Assembly (NCBI RefSeq): GCF_900177405.1
Contig: NZ_LT840185.1
Span: forward strand, 62,001-126,000
Source: Allosphingosinicella indica
GTDB taxonomy: Bacteria > Pseudomonadota > Alphaproteobacteria > Sphingomonadales > Sphingomonadaceae
Direction of reading: 5' to 3'
DNA length: 64,000 nucleotides
The translations under genes were made by a program, and so were the position numbers. Shown piece after piece: positions 32,555-40,305 of the stretch; position 1 is the first letter of the stretch; each line of letters opens with the position of its first letter. The notes beneath the pieces were generated by a model. It saw only the letters and a list, made by a program, of their open reading frames with translations, had not been told where the DNA came from and did not search any database.

Positions 32555-33133
32555 ATGCCGATAAAACTCCTCGCCACCGGACCGCGGGCCTGCTTCGCGC
32601 GCCCTGAATTCCGAACCGCACGTGTCACCTATGATGTGATGACAGCCAGCGCGGCGCGAGGCCTGCTCGAAGCGGTTCACTGGAAACCCGGCATCCACTG
32701 GCGCGTGTCGAGCATCGCCGTGCGCCGGCCGATCGCGGTGCGGGGTCGCGAAATGTTTGAACGCGGTAGCGCTGCCGTGTGGCTCGAAGATGTGGAGTAT
32801 CTCATCGAGGCGCATCTCGACATCGGCGAGGACGAAGAACCGACCGCTGCCGCCGGCAAGCACATCGACATGTTTCACCGGAGGCTGCGCCAGCAACGCT
32901 TCTTTCGCCCTCCACATCTCGGTGCGATGGAATTTCCCGCTACCCTTGTGGATGCAACAGGCTTGGACATAACGCCAACCGTGCCGCCGGGCCTCGCTAA
33001 CCGCGACCTTGGATGGATGCTCCTCGATTATCGATACGAGAAGGGCCGGAAGGTGCCCTGCTTTTTCCACGCCGCCCTGGAACAGGCTGTGTTGACGATC
33101 CCGGATATGAATGGACCGGGCGTGCTTTCTTGA
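32555..33133 (+). CDS. orphan Cas5d-like (type I-C) CRISPR-associated protein
   Basis: A 192-residue protein with a clear Cas5d N-terminus: ATGPRACFARPEFRTARVTY, then DVMTASAARGLLEAVHWKPG, closely matching the Cas5d pattern in which the Cas5 RAMP fold begins. GKHIDMFHRRL carries Lys102-His103, equivalent to the catalytic Lys-His pair of pre-crRNA-processing Cas5d enzymes, followed by FFRPPHLGAMEF. The catalytic Tyr normally found in the YWKP motif is His42 here (VHWKP). It is shorter than usual Cas5d (about 220-240). No cas3, cas7, cas8c, cas1/2 or repeat array is in the window. It could be a remnant or a domesticated RNA-binding protein. Confidence 0.82.
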   Translation: MPIKLLATGPRACFARPEFRTARVTYDVMTASAARGLLEAVHWKPGIHWRVSSIAVRRPIAVRGREMFERGSAAVWLEDVEYLIEAHLDIGEDEEPTAAAGKHIDMFHRRLRQQRFFRPPHLGAMEFPATLVDATGLDITPTVPPGLANRDLGWMLLDYRYEKGRKVPCFFHAALEQAVLTIPDMNGPGVLS

Positions 33134-33233
33134 CGCAGTCCCGCCAAGCGATGGTTCTTCTTTCGGTATTCACCCAAACCTGCCGAGCGTAAATCTGAAC
33201 GGTGGGCCGTCCCATCCGCAAAACTGGGCTTCG

Positions 33234-33836
33234 TCAGGGCGGGTCGCTCGCCAGCGCGTGCAGCGCCGCGACAACAAGGTGCGCCGCGCGGCGGCGCCTT
33301 CGGAAATGTTCCGCGATCGCCCGCCTGAGCGGCACGGGCGATACCGCGACCGCCGCGTCCCGCCACGTCTGCGCCTCTGCTTCGTCGGCCGTCCCGAGGA
33401 CGTTTCGTTCCGCCGGCGCATAGGGTGCAAGTCGATCGAGCAGCTGCTCGATCGCGGCACGCTGCTCGGGATTGGCGGCGACGGCAGCTATGGCGCGCAG
33501 CCAGTCTGCCGGCGTTTCAGGTCCGCCGGCGCCTGGATCATCCGCCGTCAGACCACCGTGCGGTATCGCCGACCTCAGGAGCGCGGCGATCCAGTCATAA
33601 AGGTGGCGCAGTCCCATTTCGGTGATCATCGGCGTTCGAAAGCCGTCACCGCGCGGCGCTTCGACGAGACGCTCACCCACCAGGCGATGCAGCGCGTCGC
33701 GCACCGGCGTGATACTGGCATTGAGCGCATCTGCCAGCGCTGCCGGTTCGAGATGCGCGCCGGGCGGGTGCCGGCCCGAGCGGAGCTCGTCGCGAAGCGC
33801 GAGATATACCCGCTCGAAGATTGCCCCGGGACTCAT
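33234..33836 (-). CDS. GntR family transcriptional regulator
   Basis: A 200-residue regulator with an N-terminal winged helix of the FadR subgroup (IFERVYLALRDELRSGRHPP, then LADALNASITPVRDALHRLV, and GERLVEAPRGDGF as the wing). The C-terminal helical domain (about 75-200) resembles a divergent FCD ligand domain; its metal-binding histidines are not obvious. ATG 33836 overlaps the stop of the PhyH gene by 4 nt, making it the last gene of the luxR-luxI-phyH-gntR operon. Ligand unknown; it might sense a product of the dioxygenase. Confidence 0.85.
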   Translation of the reverse strand: MSPGAIFERVYLALRDELRSGRHPPGAHLEPAALADALNASITPVRDALHRLVGERLVEAPRGDGFRTPMITEMGLRHLYDWIAALLRSAIPHGGLTADDPGAGGPETPADWLRAIAAVAANPEQRAAIEQLLDRLAPYAPAERNVLGTADEAEAQTWRDAAVAVSPVPLRRAIAEHFRRRRRAAHLVVAALHALASDPP

Positions 33837-34705
33837 CTCTGTGCCGCGCGCTGCTCGGCCGCATGCGCCGCCACCATCTCCGCCTGATCCGGTCGCAACG
33901 CGTCCTCGGCGCCCGCCCATTCCATTCTTTCCTGGAGAAGGAGCGACGGACAGCGGCCTTCGACATTGCCGAGATTGGGCCGGTGCTGGCGATAGCCGAC
34001 CAGCGCGGCGAGCTCCGGCGAGAAATCGCGCGCGACGTCGGGCGGATAGACCAGCCACTGATTTTCGTAGGGTTTCAGCCAGCCGAGACAATAAGAGATG
34101 ATCGCGCCGCGGCGGACCGCATCGCTGCGATTGGCGCCACCGCCATGCAGCGCAGATCCCAGGAAAACCAACGCATCGCCAGGCTCCATCGTCGCCACCA
34201 GCGGATCGCCGGCAGGCTCGGCCGCAAGGGCTGCGGCGCCATGACTTTCCGGCCAGACCAAAGTCGCGCCGTTGTCGGCGTCGTAGCGAGTGAACGGCCA
34301 CATGACGTTGACCAGATATTCGACCTCGCCGATCGTACCGCGCCACATGTCTTGGTCGCGATGCGGAGCCTGTGCCAGCGCGCCCGGGTGAAGCGCCACC
34401 GCCTGCGTCAGGTTGAGCTGCACGCTATCGCACCAGGGCAAGAGCAGTTCCTCGACCGCCGCCAGGATCACATCCTGGAGGACAAGGCGAGCGCAGTGGC
34501 GCGAGCGGGCGAGCAGACCGCCAAAGCGCTTCGTCCGCTCGCCGTAGAACGGGCCGCGCGAAAAGGCCGTCGCCTCGAAGTCTCGAGCCAGCGCGCGATC
34601 GACTTTCGCGACCAGGGCCGGGCTCACTGCGCGCCGGACGATGCAGAAGCCGTCGCGGCGCAACGCGGCGGCGATTGCCGAGCTGTTGCGAGGGGCGGTC
34701 GTCAT
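33833..34705 (-). CDS. phytanoyl-CoA dioxygenase (PhyH) family Fe(II)/2-oxoglutarate enzyme
   Basis: A 290-residue PhyH-family hydroxylase. The iron ligands are visible as the HxD pair in QAPHRDQDMW and the distal His in FLGSALHGGGANRSD, with the 2-oxoglutarate-binding Arg likely in VRRGAIISY. The start ATG 34705 is 7 nt beyond the luxI stop, and the stop overlaps gntR, so it is tightly co-expressed with the autoinducer synthase. It may tailor the acyl-homoserine lactone or make a co-regulated metabolite; the substrate cannot be read from sequence. Confidence 0.88.
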   Translation of the reverse strand: MTTAPRNSSAIAAALRRDGFCIVRRAVSPALVAKVDRALARDFEATAFSRGPFYGERTKRFGGLLARSRHCARLVLQDVILAAVEELLLPWCDSVQLNLTQAVALHPGALAQAPHRDQDMWRGTIGEVEYLVNVMWPFTRYDADNGATLVWPESHGAAALAAEPAGDPLVATMEPGDALVFLGSALHGGGANRSDAVRRGAIISYCLGWLKPYENQWLVYPPDVARDFSPELAALVGYRQHRPNLGNVEGRCPSLLLQERMEWAGAEDALRPDQAEMVAAHAAEQRAAQR

Positions 34706-34712
34706 GTCCGCG

Positions 34713-35321
34713 TCACGCCGCAAGCGCGTCGGGGGCATCGTCCGACGCGATGCCGTTGGCGGCGAGCAACGCCGGGGTCTCGGCGCAGATCTCGATCTCG
34801 ACCGCCGCCAGGATATGCGATCCGCACTTGGCAGGAAAGCCGAGCGGCCGGCACTGCCAGCCGAACGCGACGATCTGCTCCAGCCACCCGATCTCGGCGA
34901 CACCGACATAATAGCGAATGCCGAGCTCGAGTGCGTGGTTCGCAAGCCCCGCCACCAGACAATTGCGCGCGGCGCGGCGTTGTGACGCCACCAGCGAGCG
35001 ATCGAGGCAGAAACGCGTGATCTCGACGATATCCTCGCCGCGGGGCGGATCGCCGATGCAAAGCTGGGGAAACAAGCTGCCAAGGATGTGCGGCCGCGTA
35101 GTCGGCAGCAGCCGCGCTGAGGCGCGATGCCGGCCATCGTCATCGCCGACAATGACATAAGTCGCATGATCGTCGTCGAACTGATCGATCTCGTAGCGGC
35201 CGGCGATCACCGGCACGTCCCAGCCGAGCAGGTCGACGAAGACGCGCTTTCGTGCCTCGAACATGGTGTGGAGAAGAAGCCCGCCGATCGGTGCGTGCCC
35301 CCTGAGCGTCGACATGGTCAT
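34713..35321 (-). CDS. luxI: acyl-homoserine-lactone synthase (LuxI family)
   Basis: A 202-residue LuxI-type enzyme that makes an N-acyl homoserine lactone from S-adenosylmethionine and an acyl donor. Conserved features appear in order: MFEARKRVFVDLLGWDVP (the RxxVF..W signature), YEIDQFDDDHATYVIV, RLLPTTRPHILG, and EITRFCLD with the catalytic Glu/Arg. The start ATG 35321 has a strong AGGAGG 7 nt upstream. It lies between a luxR and a PhyH dioxygenase gene on one strand. Acyl chain length not predictable. Confidence 0.93.
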   Translation of the reverse strand: MTMSTLRGHAPIGGLLLHTMFEARKRVFVDLLGWDVPVIAGRYEIDQFDDDHATYVIVGDDDGRHRASARLLPTTRPHILGSLFPQLCIGDPPRGEDIVEITRFCLDRSLVASQRRAARNCLVAGLANHALELGIRYYVGVAEIGWLEQIVAFGWQCRPLGFPAKCGSHILAAVEIEICAETPALLAANGIASDDAPDALAA

Positions 35322-35353
35322 CGGCAACCTCCTTGCGGGAAGGCCGTGAGCGT

Positions 35354-35374
35354 CGCGCCGTCCGGGACGGCGCG
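35354..35374 (-). other. 9-bp perfect hairpin between luxR and luxI
   Basis: CGCGCCGTC (35354-35362), loop CGG, GACGGCGCG (35366-35374) in the 76-bp gap before luxI. It may attenuate or stabilise the transcript so that luxI is expressed differently from luxR, or be part of the luxI promoter region. No T-run follows in the leftward direction. Confidence 0.5.
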
Positions 35375-35397
35375 CTATTCCCAGAAATGGGCATTGA

Positions 35398-36186
35398 TTA
35401 CCGGTCGAAAATGTCAGCGAACCCGATCGCGCCGTCATATAGCGCATGCGCCATCAGCTGCGATCGGCGCGACACGTCGTAGCGCTCGCGGGCGAGCTTG
35501 AGATGCCGGATGACGGTCTCGTGACTGACCCCGAGGATCTGAGCGATCTCCCAATCGGATTTGCCGCGCGCCGCCCAGAGCACGCAATCGCGTTGCCGGT
35601 CGGTCAGCATCGGGCGCTCGGCGAGGGGCCGCCGCATACAGGCGATCCGCCGCGCCGCTTCGAACGCGAAGGCCCCGACGAGTTGCGCCGCCGCAAACTG
35701 ACCTGCGTCGAGCGCCTGGCCGTGCGCCGTGGCGAAGGAACAGGAACCATGCGCTTCGCCCGGCACGTGCACCGGCACCGTGAAGCCCTCGCCCACACCT
35801 CTCGCCGCGGCACGCTCGAGTATGTCCTCGTCGCGAGCGGAGAGCGGGATGAGGCGGGAGAGCTCGGACCAGGGGAAACCGACGCTCGTCATATGGGTCG
35901 CGCGATGGACCGGATCGGAAGGGCCGAGCGCATTGTCGTCGAAATAGCGCACCCAGTCAGGCGGGTAATTGTGCAACCGAACGTTTGGCGAAGCGGCGAC
36001 TTTCACGTCAAGATGGTGCGTCAAGGCAAAATAGCGAAACCCCATGTCCCTCGCGATTTCCGTAAGTGCGTGGGCAAGGTCCTCATCCTTTCGCAAGGCG
36101 GCGATTTCACGCGTGAAGACGTCGATCCTGTCGAATTCCCTGAACAGCGCTCCCGTCGCCCGCGGAAAATGCGATCCAAGCCGCAA
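35398..36186 (-). CDS. LuxR family quorum-sensing transcription factor (upstream of luxI)
   Basis: A 262-residue LuxR protein. Residues about 30-175 are the autoinducer-binding domain with the conserved set YPPDWVRYF, SDPVH, GFPWSEL and GEGFTVPVH, retaining the Trp, Asp-Pro, Trp and Gly that contact the lactone. Residues about 193-255 are the LuxR-type helix-turn-helix (LTDRQRDCVLWAARGKSDWE, then IAQILGVSHETVIRHLKLAR). The only visible start is TTG 36186, so the N-terminus is uncertain. It is the natural partner of the luxI gene 77 bp downstream. Confidence 0.9.
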   Translation of the reverse strand: MRLGSHFPRATGALFREFDRIDVFTREIAALRKDEDLAHALTEIARDMGFRYFALTHHLDVKVAASPNVRLHNYPPDWVRYFDDNALGPSDPVHRATHMTSVGFPWSELSRLIPLSARDEDILERAAARGVGEGFTVPVHVPGEAHGSCSFATAHGQALDAGQFAAAQLVGAFAFEAARRIACMRRPLAERPMLTDRQRDCVLWAARGKSDWEIAQILGVSHETVIRHLKLARERYDVSRRSQLMAHALYDGAIGFADIFDR

Positions 36187-36420
36187 ATTCCCGCAGTCGC
36201 CTTTCCATTCTGCCGCGCTTCGCCGTGTCTCAAACGGCCCCGTCGACGCCTGAAAAGGCTAACCTACCAGAAAAATTAAATATTTATAGCGAGTATCACG
36301 TTTATAGCGTTCGCGTTACTTTGGAGAGCATAGTTCGATCTACCCAAAGCATCGCCTTTCATAGGGAATATTTATGAATCCGTATCGGACATATATCGAT
36401 TACTATACTGCAAGGCACAA

Positions 36421-37203
36421 ATGGCATGCCGCCGGGCACGCAACTGTTCCGCGCGAATGTCCACTCGAAACGCCCGCCTGACCGATCGCTTTGCGGCCCG
36501 CGCCGGGCGCTGCGACAGTTTTCGAAGTCTTGGCCGGCTGCTGGGCGCGGCTACGTCCAAACTCGGTTTCCGATACTTTGCGCTCCTCCATCATGCTGCC
36601 AGCCGCGAGGACCGTCCGGGACTGATACGATTGCACACCTACCCCGAAGACTGGCTTCAGGAGCTCGAGCGGCTCGCCGTCCGTGGCGACCCGATCCACC
36701 GCGCCTGTGCGCGGACGCCCTGTGCTTTCTCATGGGGAAGCGTCGCGCGCCTAGTGGCGATGACCGATGCGGACCGCCGCCTGCTCGCCCGAGGGCGCGC
36801 GTTCGGGATGCAGAATGGCATCACCGTTCCACTTCACGCGGCTGGTGAGCCGGTCGCCTCATGCAGTTTCGTCGGCGCGCGCGGTGTGATGCTCGAAGCC
36901 CATCATCGGCATGCGGCGCAAAGTATCGCGGTCCACGCCTTCGGCGCAGCGCTCCGGCTGCTCGACCGGACTGCCCCGCCGCGGCTTTCGCGCCGCGAAC
37001 GGCAATGCGTGCGGCTGATTGCGGAGGGTAAATCGGACTGGGAGATCGGCGTGATCCTCGGGCTGAGCGCCGAGACCGTGCATGGCTATGTGAAGCGCGC
37101 GCGCGCAGCCTACGACGTCGCGACCAGGGCGCAGCTTGTCGTCTGCGCGCTGCGCGACCATGTCATTCCCTTCCCGCAGCAATCCCCCCGAATGGGCGGA
37201 TAG
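36421..37203 (+). CDS. second LuxR family regulator, divergent from the first
   Basis: A 260-residue LuxR protein related to the first one. Autoinducer-binding motifs: YPEDWLQELERL, GDPIH, AFSWGSV and QNGITVPLH. Compared with its neighbour the aromatic pair after DW (YF) is replaced by LQEL, so ligand choice may differ. The C-terminal helix-turn-helix is RLSRRERQCVRLIAEGKSDW, EIGVILGLSAETVHGYVKRA. ATG 36421 has AAGG upstream; ATG 36457 is an alternative. It has no luxI of its own and may respond to the same or a foreign signal. Confidence 0.88.
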   Translation: MACRRARNCSARMSTRNARLTDRFAARAGRCDSFRSLGRLLGAATSKLGFRYFALLHHAASREDRPGLIRLHTYPEDWLQELERLAVRGDPIHRACARTPCAFSWGSVARLVAMTDADRRLLARGRAFGMQNGITVPLHAAGEPVASCSFVGARGVMLEAHHRHAAQSIAVHAFGAALRLLDRTAPPRLSRRERQCVRLIAEGKSDWEIGVILGLSAETVHGYVKRARAAYDVATRAQLVVCALRDHVIPFPQQSPRMGG

Positions 37204-37302
37204 TCCCATAGTGCCAGCCGCCGCCATCCTTCGTCACGGAAGGAGCGGGATGCGATGGCGAATATGGTGGATCCCGCGTCCCGCTAGGCCGGGCGGTCGG
37301 CG

Positions 37303-38037
37303 ATGCCGCCCACTGCGCCTTGCTGGCAGGATGCGGACGCCTATGCCCATCTCCTCGGAGCCGGCCGCTCCGTCTTCGCCTGGGAGGGTCTCCGCCGCAA
37401 CGCCGCCTATCGCGCTGAGTTCGAAGCCGGGGCGAGCGGCATGGCAGAACGATGGGGGCTGGTTTGCCCGGCGCCGCCATCGCTCGCCTTTCAAGCCGCG
37501 GCGCCGCTCTGGAGGCGCGAGGCCCATCCGCACGTTCTCGAAGCAACCGTCCTCCCCGCTTGCGATGATCCCAGCGATCATATCGCGCCAGCACTCTGGT
37601 CGGGCGCTGCCGCGGTTCATGCCAGCCACGGCGTTCGCCATATTCTTTTCACCGACGGCCTCCACGCGCTTCGGCTCGACCTCAGCGCGTCCCGCGCCGG
37701 ACCATGGCCCGTCAGGATCGGCTATCGCATCGCCGGGCTCACGAGCGCGAAAGCGCCGCTTGCGACGCTCCAGCGCTGGCTTCGCTTCGCCAGCACCGGC
37801 ACATTCACCGGCGCGTTATTTCCGGCGGAAGCCCGCGCCAGAAGATGGGTACTCCTGCTCAGGGCTCATGACGCGCTCGCTTTCGGTGCCACCCAGCGCC
37901 AGATCGCCCAGCATCTGATCGCGCGCGTGGCGCCTTCGAACTGGCGCACTGAGGATCCTGCCCTGCGCCTCCGCGCCCAGCGGCTGGCGCGCGATGCACG
38001 CGACTTCGTGCGGACGGGATGGCGCCGGCTTCTGTGA
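37303..38037 (+). CDS. DUF6499 / DUF2285 domain protein (integrative-element type regulator)
   Basis: A 244-residue protein. The N-terminus (WQDADAYAHLLGAGRSVFAW followed by EGLRRNAAYRAEFEAG) matches the DUF6499 'transcriptional regulator-like' domain, and the C-terminal part (about 150-244, with LRAHDALAFGATQRQIAQHL) matches DUF2285, a predicted DNA-binding domain. Proteins of this composition are frequent in conjugative and integrative elements of rhizobia and sphingomonads. Here no conjugation genes are visible, so this may be a residue of an element. ATG 37303 is the assumed start; no strong ribosome-binding site is evident. Confidence 0.7.
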   Translation: MPPTAPCWQDADAYAHLLGAGRSVFAWEGLRRNAAYRAEFEAGASGMAERWGLVCPAPPSLAFQAAAPLWRREAHPHVLEATVLPACDDPSDHIAPALWSGAAAVHASHGVRHILFTDGLHALRLDLSASRAGPWPVRIGYRIAGLTSAKAPLATLQRWLRFASTGTFTGALFPAEARARRWVLLLRAHDALAFGATQRQIAQHLIARVAPSNWRTEDPALRLRAQRLARDARDFVRTGWRRLL

Positions 38038-38147
38038 GCTAGCCTTGGGCGCCCGCGCAGCGCATGATTGCCCCGCATGACTCGGAGGCTCATCGCACGT
38101 CGGCATCTGTGCACGGAGGCCCACGTCGGACCGCCGAGACCGATGCC

Positions 38148-38681
38148 ATGACATCGGACGTGGATCGCATCCGCCGCCTCACCGACGCGCAGCGCGAGGT
38201 GCTGCGCCGCTTCCGCACCCGCAAGTCCGCCAAGGAAATCGCGCGCGAGATCGGCATCAGCCATTTCGCGGTCAACGAACGCCTGCGCGCCGCGCGCCGC
38301 GTGCTCGGCGTTGCGACCAGCATCGAAGCAGCGCGGCTGCTCGAAGAGCTGGAAGACTATGCCGACTACAAGCGCGTTGTATGCGACCCGCCGCCGCTTG
38401 CCCCGGACGGCGCGCCTCCCGCATTCCCAAGGCGGGAGGAACGGGTCGGCGCGCCATGGGAGGTGAGAGAAGAAAGGGCGCCGTATCGACTTGCGCGAGG
38501 CGACAGGCAACGCTGGCCGCTGCCGAGCTGGCCAGGCGAGCCGAACCGGTTGAGCGCAAGGGCGAGGCTGATGTGGATCGGCGCGATCGCGGTCGGACTG
38601 GCAGCGGCACTTGGCGCCCTGGTGTCCATCGCGTGGGGGATCGTGCGCATCGTCGGTCATCTTCTGCGCGCCGCCGGCTGA
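38148..38681 (+). CDS. membrane-anchored helix-turn-helix regulator
   Basis: A 177-residue protein with a LuxR/sigma-region-4-like helix-turn-helix at residues 5-65 (LTDAQREVLRRFRTRKSAKE, then IAREIGISHFAVNERLRAAR), a charged and Pro-rich linker, and a C-terminal hydrophobic helix at about 145-172 (LMWIGAIAVGLAAALGALVS). It lacks a sensor domain. The topology implies DNA binding from the membrane. ATG 38148 matches the domain start; ATG 38064 in frame would add 28 residues. Function of the family is not known to me. Confidence 0.65.
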   Translation: MTSDVDRIRRLTDAQREVLRRFRTRKSAKEIAREIGISHFAVNERLRAARRVLGVATSIEAARLLEELEDYADYKRVVCDPPPLAPDGAPPAFPRREERVGAPWEVREERAPYRLARGDRQRWPLPSWPGEPNRLSARARLMWIGAIAVGLAAALGALVSIAWGIVRIVGHLLRAAG

Positions 38682-38736
38682 GCTTCCCGCAACACCATCA
38701 ACAAGGCGTCGGCGCGCCGGCGCAAGGGAGAAACGC

Positions 38737-39078
38737 ATGTCCAATGCCATCATAGCTTCCGCGCGGCGGATCGCCGAGGAAATCAAATCGACCGAAGGCC
38801 TCTCCGACGCGGCGCTCGCCGCAAAGGCGCGGCTGACGGCCGAATTGCTCGAAAGCCGCGTCGCGGCCGGCGTGCCGGCACGCACCGGCCGGGACGCGGT
38901 CGGCAAGCTCATCGAAGCTATCGCCTGCTCCGCTCGAGCGCGCGAACTGGTCATCGATGCCCATGAGGGTCTGGCCGGGCTCGATCTGCGCGAACTTGCT
39001 GCCGGCGACCTTTCCGAATGCCCCGATTCCTGGAAGATCCTCGGGCCAAGATTGGCCAGCGACAGCGAGGCCGCTTGA
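38737..39078 (+). CDS. small hypothetical protein
   Basis: A 113-residue, mostly helical, soluble protein (MSNAIIASARRIAEEIKSTE, then ARLTAELLESRVAAG). ATG 38737 has AAGGGAG upstream. I recognise no domain. It follows the membrane HTH gene by 55 bp and precedes a small membrane protein on the same strand; codon use resembles its neighbours, supporting a real gene. Confidence 0.6.
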   Translation: MSNAIIASARRIAEEIKSTEGLSDAALAAKARLTAELLESRVAAGVPARTGRDAVGKLIEAIACSARARELVIDAHEGLAGLDLRELAAGDLSECPDSWKILGPRLASDSEAA

Positions 39079-39126
39079 GCGGTATTGACGGGATGAGACC
39101 GGCAATGCTTGCCTCGCTTGGTGCGG

Positions 39127-39531
39127 ATGGTGATCTTTCTCGTGCTGCTCCTCGCCTGCTGCGGTTATGCGCTGGCGCGCGGCGCCCGCGAAGAACGCGC
39201 CGCGGCGCTGATCATGTTCACCGGTTGCGTCGCGACCTGGGCGGTCAATTCGCCGCTGGCCACGCGCTATGCCGCGGTCGAGCCGGCGATCCTCGCCGTC
39301 GATCTCGCCATGTTCGCGCTGTTCGTTGCGGTCGCCCTGCGCAGTGAACGCTACTGGCCGCTATGGCTGAGCGCCCTGCAATTGCTCGCCGTCCTCGCGC
39401 ACGGCGCGCGCTTCGCGGACCCCGATATGATGCGCAACGGTTATGGCTTCGTCATGGCAGTCTGGAGCTATCCGCAGCTTGTCCTGATTGCGATCGTGAC
39501 GCGGATCGGGCGGAAGCGGCCCGTCTTCTGA
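39127..39531 (+). CDS. small four-helix membrane protein
   Basis: A 134-residue protein that is nearly all membrane helix: MVIFLVLLLACCGYALARG, ALIMFTGCVATWAVNS, ILAVDLAMFALFVAVALR and WLSALQLLAVLAHGARF, ending in a basic tail RIGRKRPVF. Similar proteins of unknown role are common in sphingomonads. ATG 39127 is taken as start; GTG 39121 and TTG 39109 are in frame. Its 3' end overlaps the open frame of the RadC gene. Confidence 0.65.
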   Translation: MVIFLVLLLACCGYALARGAREERAAALIMFTGCVATWAVNSPLATRYAAVEPAILAVDLAMFALFVAVALRSERYWPLWLSALQLLAVLAHGARFADPDMMRNGYGFVMAVWSYPQLVLIAIVTRIGRKRPVF

Positions 39532-40109
39532 CCTGCCTGCTGGCGCCTGCAGCCCGATCCGAAGCGTCGAAGCTTGCGCATGATCTCCTCCGCCGCTTCG
39601 GATCGCTGGGAGCAACGCTCGCCGCCTCGGCTCATGCGCGCGCAGCGGTCGTGACCGAAGGCCGTGCGCAGGACGTTCTCGACCTCTGCGCCACGATCCA
39701 TCGCCATGCCCTCCGGCATGAGGCACTCTCCCGCCCGATCATCGGCAGCAGCGAGGCGCTCGCCCAATATCTGAAGCTCGAAGCCGGCTTTCGAACGGTC
39801 GAGACGCTTTGCGTCCTATTTCTCGCGGCCGACAACCGGCTGATCGACGAGGGCGTCATTGCGTGGGGCGCGGTAGATAGCGCCCACCTTCCGATCCGTG
39901 CGATCCTGCAGCGCGCCCTCGACTGCGCTGCCACCGGATTGATCCTCGTTCACAATCATCCGAGTGGCGATCCGGAGCCCAGCCGCGCCGACATCGAAGC
40001 GACCTGCGCACTCGTGGAGGCGGCGCGAACGTTCGACCTGCGCCTCGTCGATCACGTCATCGTCGCGCGCGCGGGCTGGACGAGTCTGAGAGCGCGGGGA
40101 CTGTGCTGA
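39363..40109 (+). CDS. RadC-family JAB/MPN domain protein, start uncertain
   Basis: The C-terminal 120 residues are a RadC JAB domain with the complete JAMM zinc motif HNHPSGDPEPSRAD and the ending VDHVIVARAGWTSLRARGLC. An N-terminal helix-hairpin-like part (AARLLTCLLAPAARSEASKL) precedes it. Domain homology begins near base 39500, but there is no ATG, GTG or TTG there in frame; the only in-frame ATG is 39363, which would overlap the membrane-protein gene by 169 bp. Either a CTG start near 39525, a long overlap, or a lost start must be assumed. RadC proteins are often carried by mobile elements; biochemical role is unsettled. Confidence 0.7.
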   Translation: MAERPAIARRPRARRALRGPRYDAQRLWLRHGSLELSAACPDCDRDADRAEAARLLTCLLAPAARSEASKLAHDLLRRFGSLGATLAASAHARAAVVTEGRAQDVLDLCATIHRHALRHEALSRPIIGSSEALAQYLKLEAGFRTVETLCVLFLAADNRLIDEGVIAWGAVDSAHLPIRAILQRALDCAATGLILVHNHPSGDPEPSRADIEATCALVEAARTFDLRLVDHVIVARAGWTSLRARGLC

Positions 40110-40305
40110 CGCGGCGACAGGTTCGAAGCCGTGCGCGGATATCCGAATCCACGATGTCTACGTCGCTCTGATCGCAAAGCGATCGAGCCGACCCGTACCG
40201 CGGTCTATCACCGCGACGGAGTCTTCGCGACATCCTAGATCGCTGATTGCAGCATAGCGCGCATTCGCGGCTTTGAATTTCGGAACCCGCGATTAAGCTT
40301 GCGCC

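Noticed and set aside
32400-33300. A CRISPR array near the cas5d-like gene
   Set aside because: I looked for regularly spaced direct repeats on both sides and saw none.
33821-35020. A 399-codon + strand frame across phyH and luxI
   Set aside because: The opposite strand encodes PhyH and LuxI with intact active sites and tight operon spacing; the + frame is a shadow.
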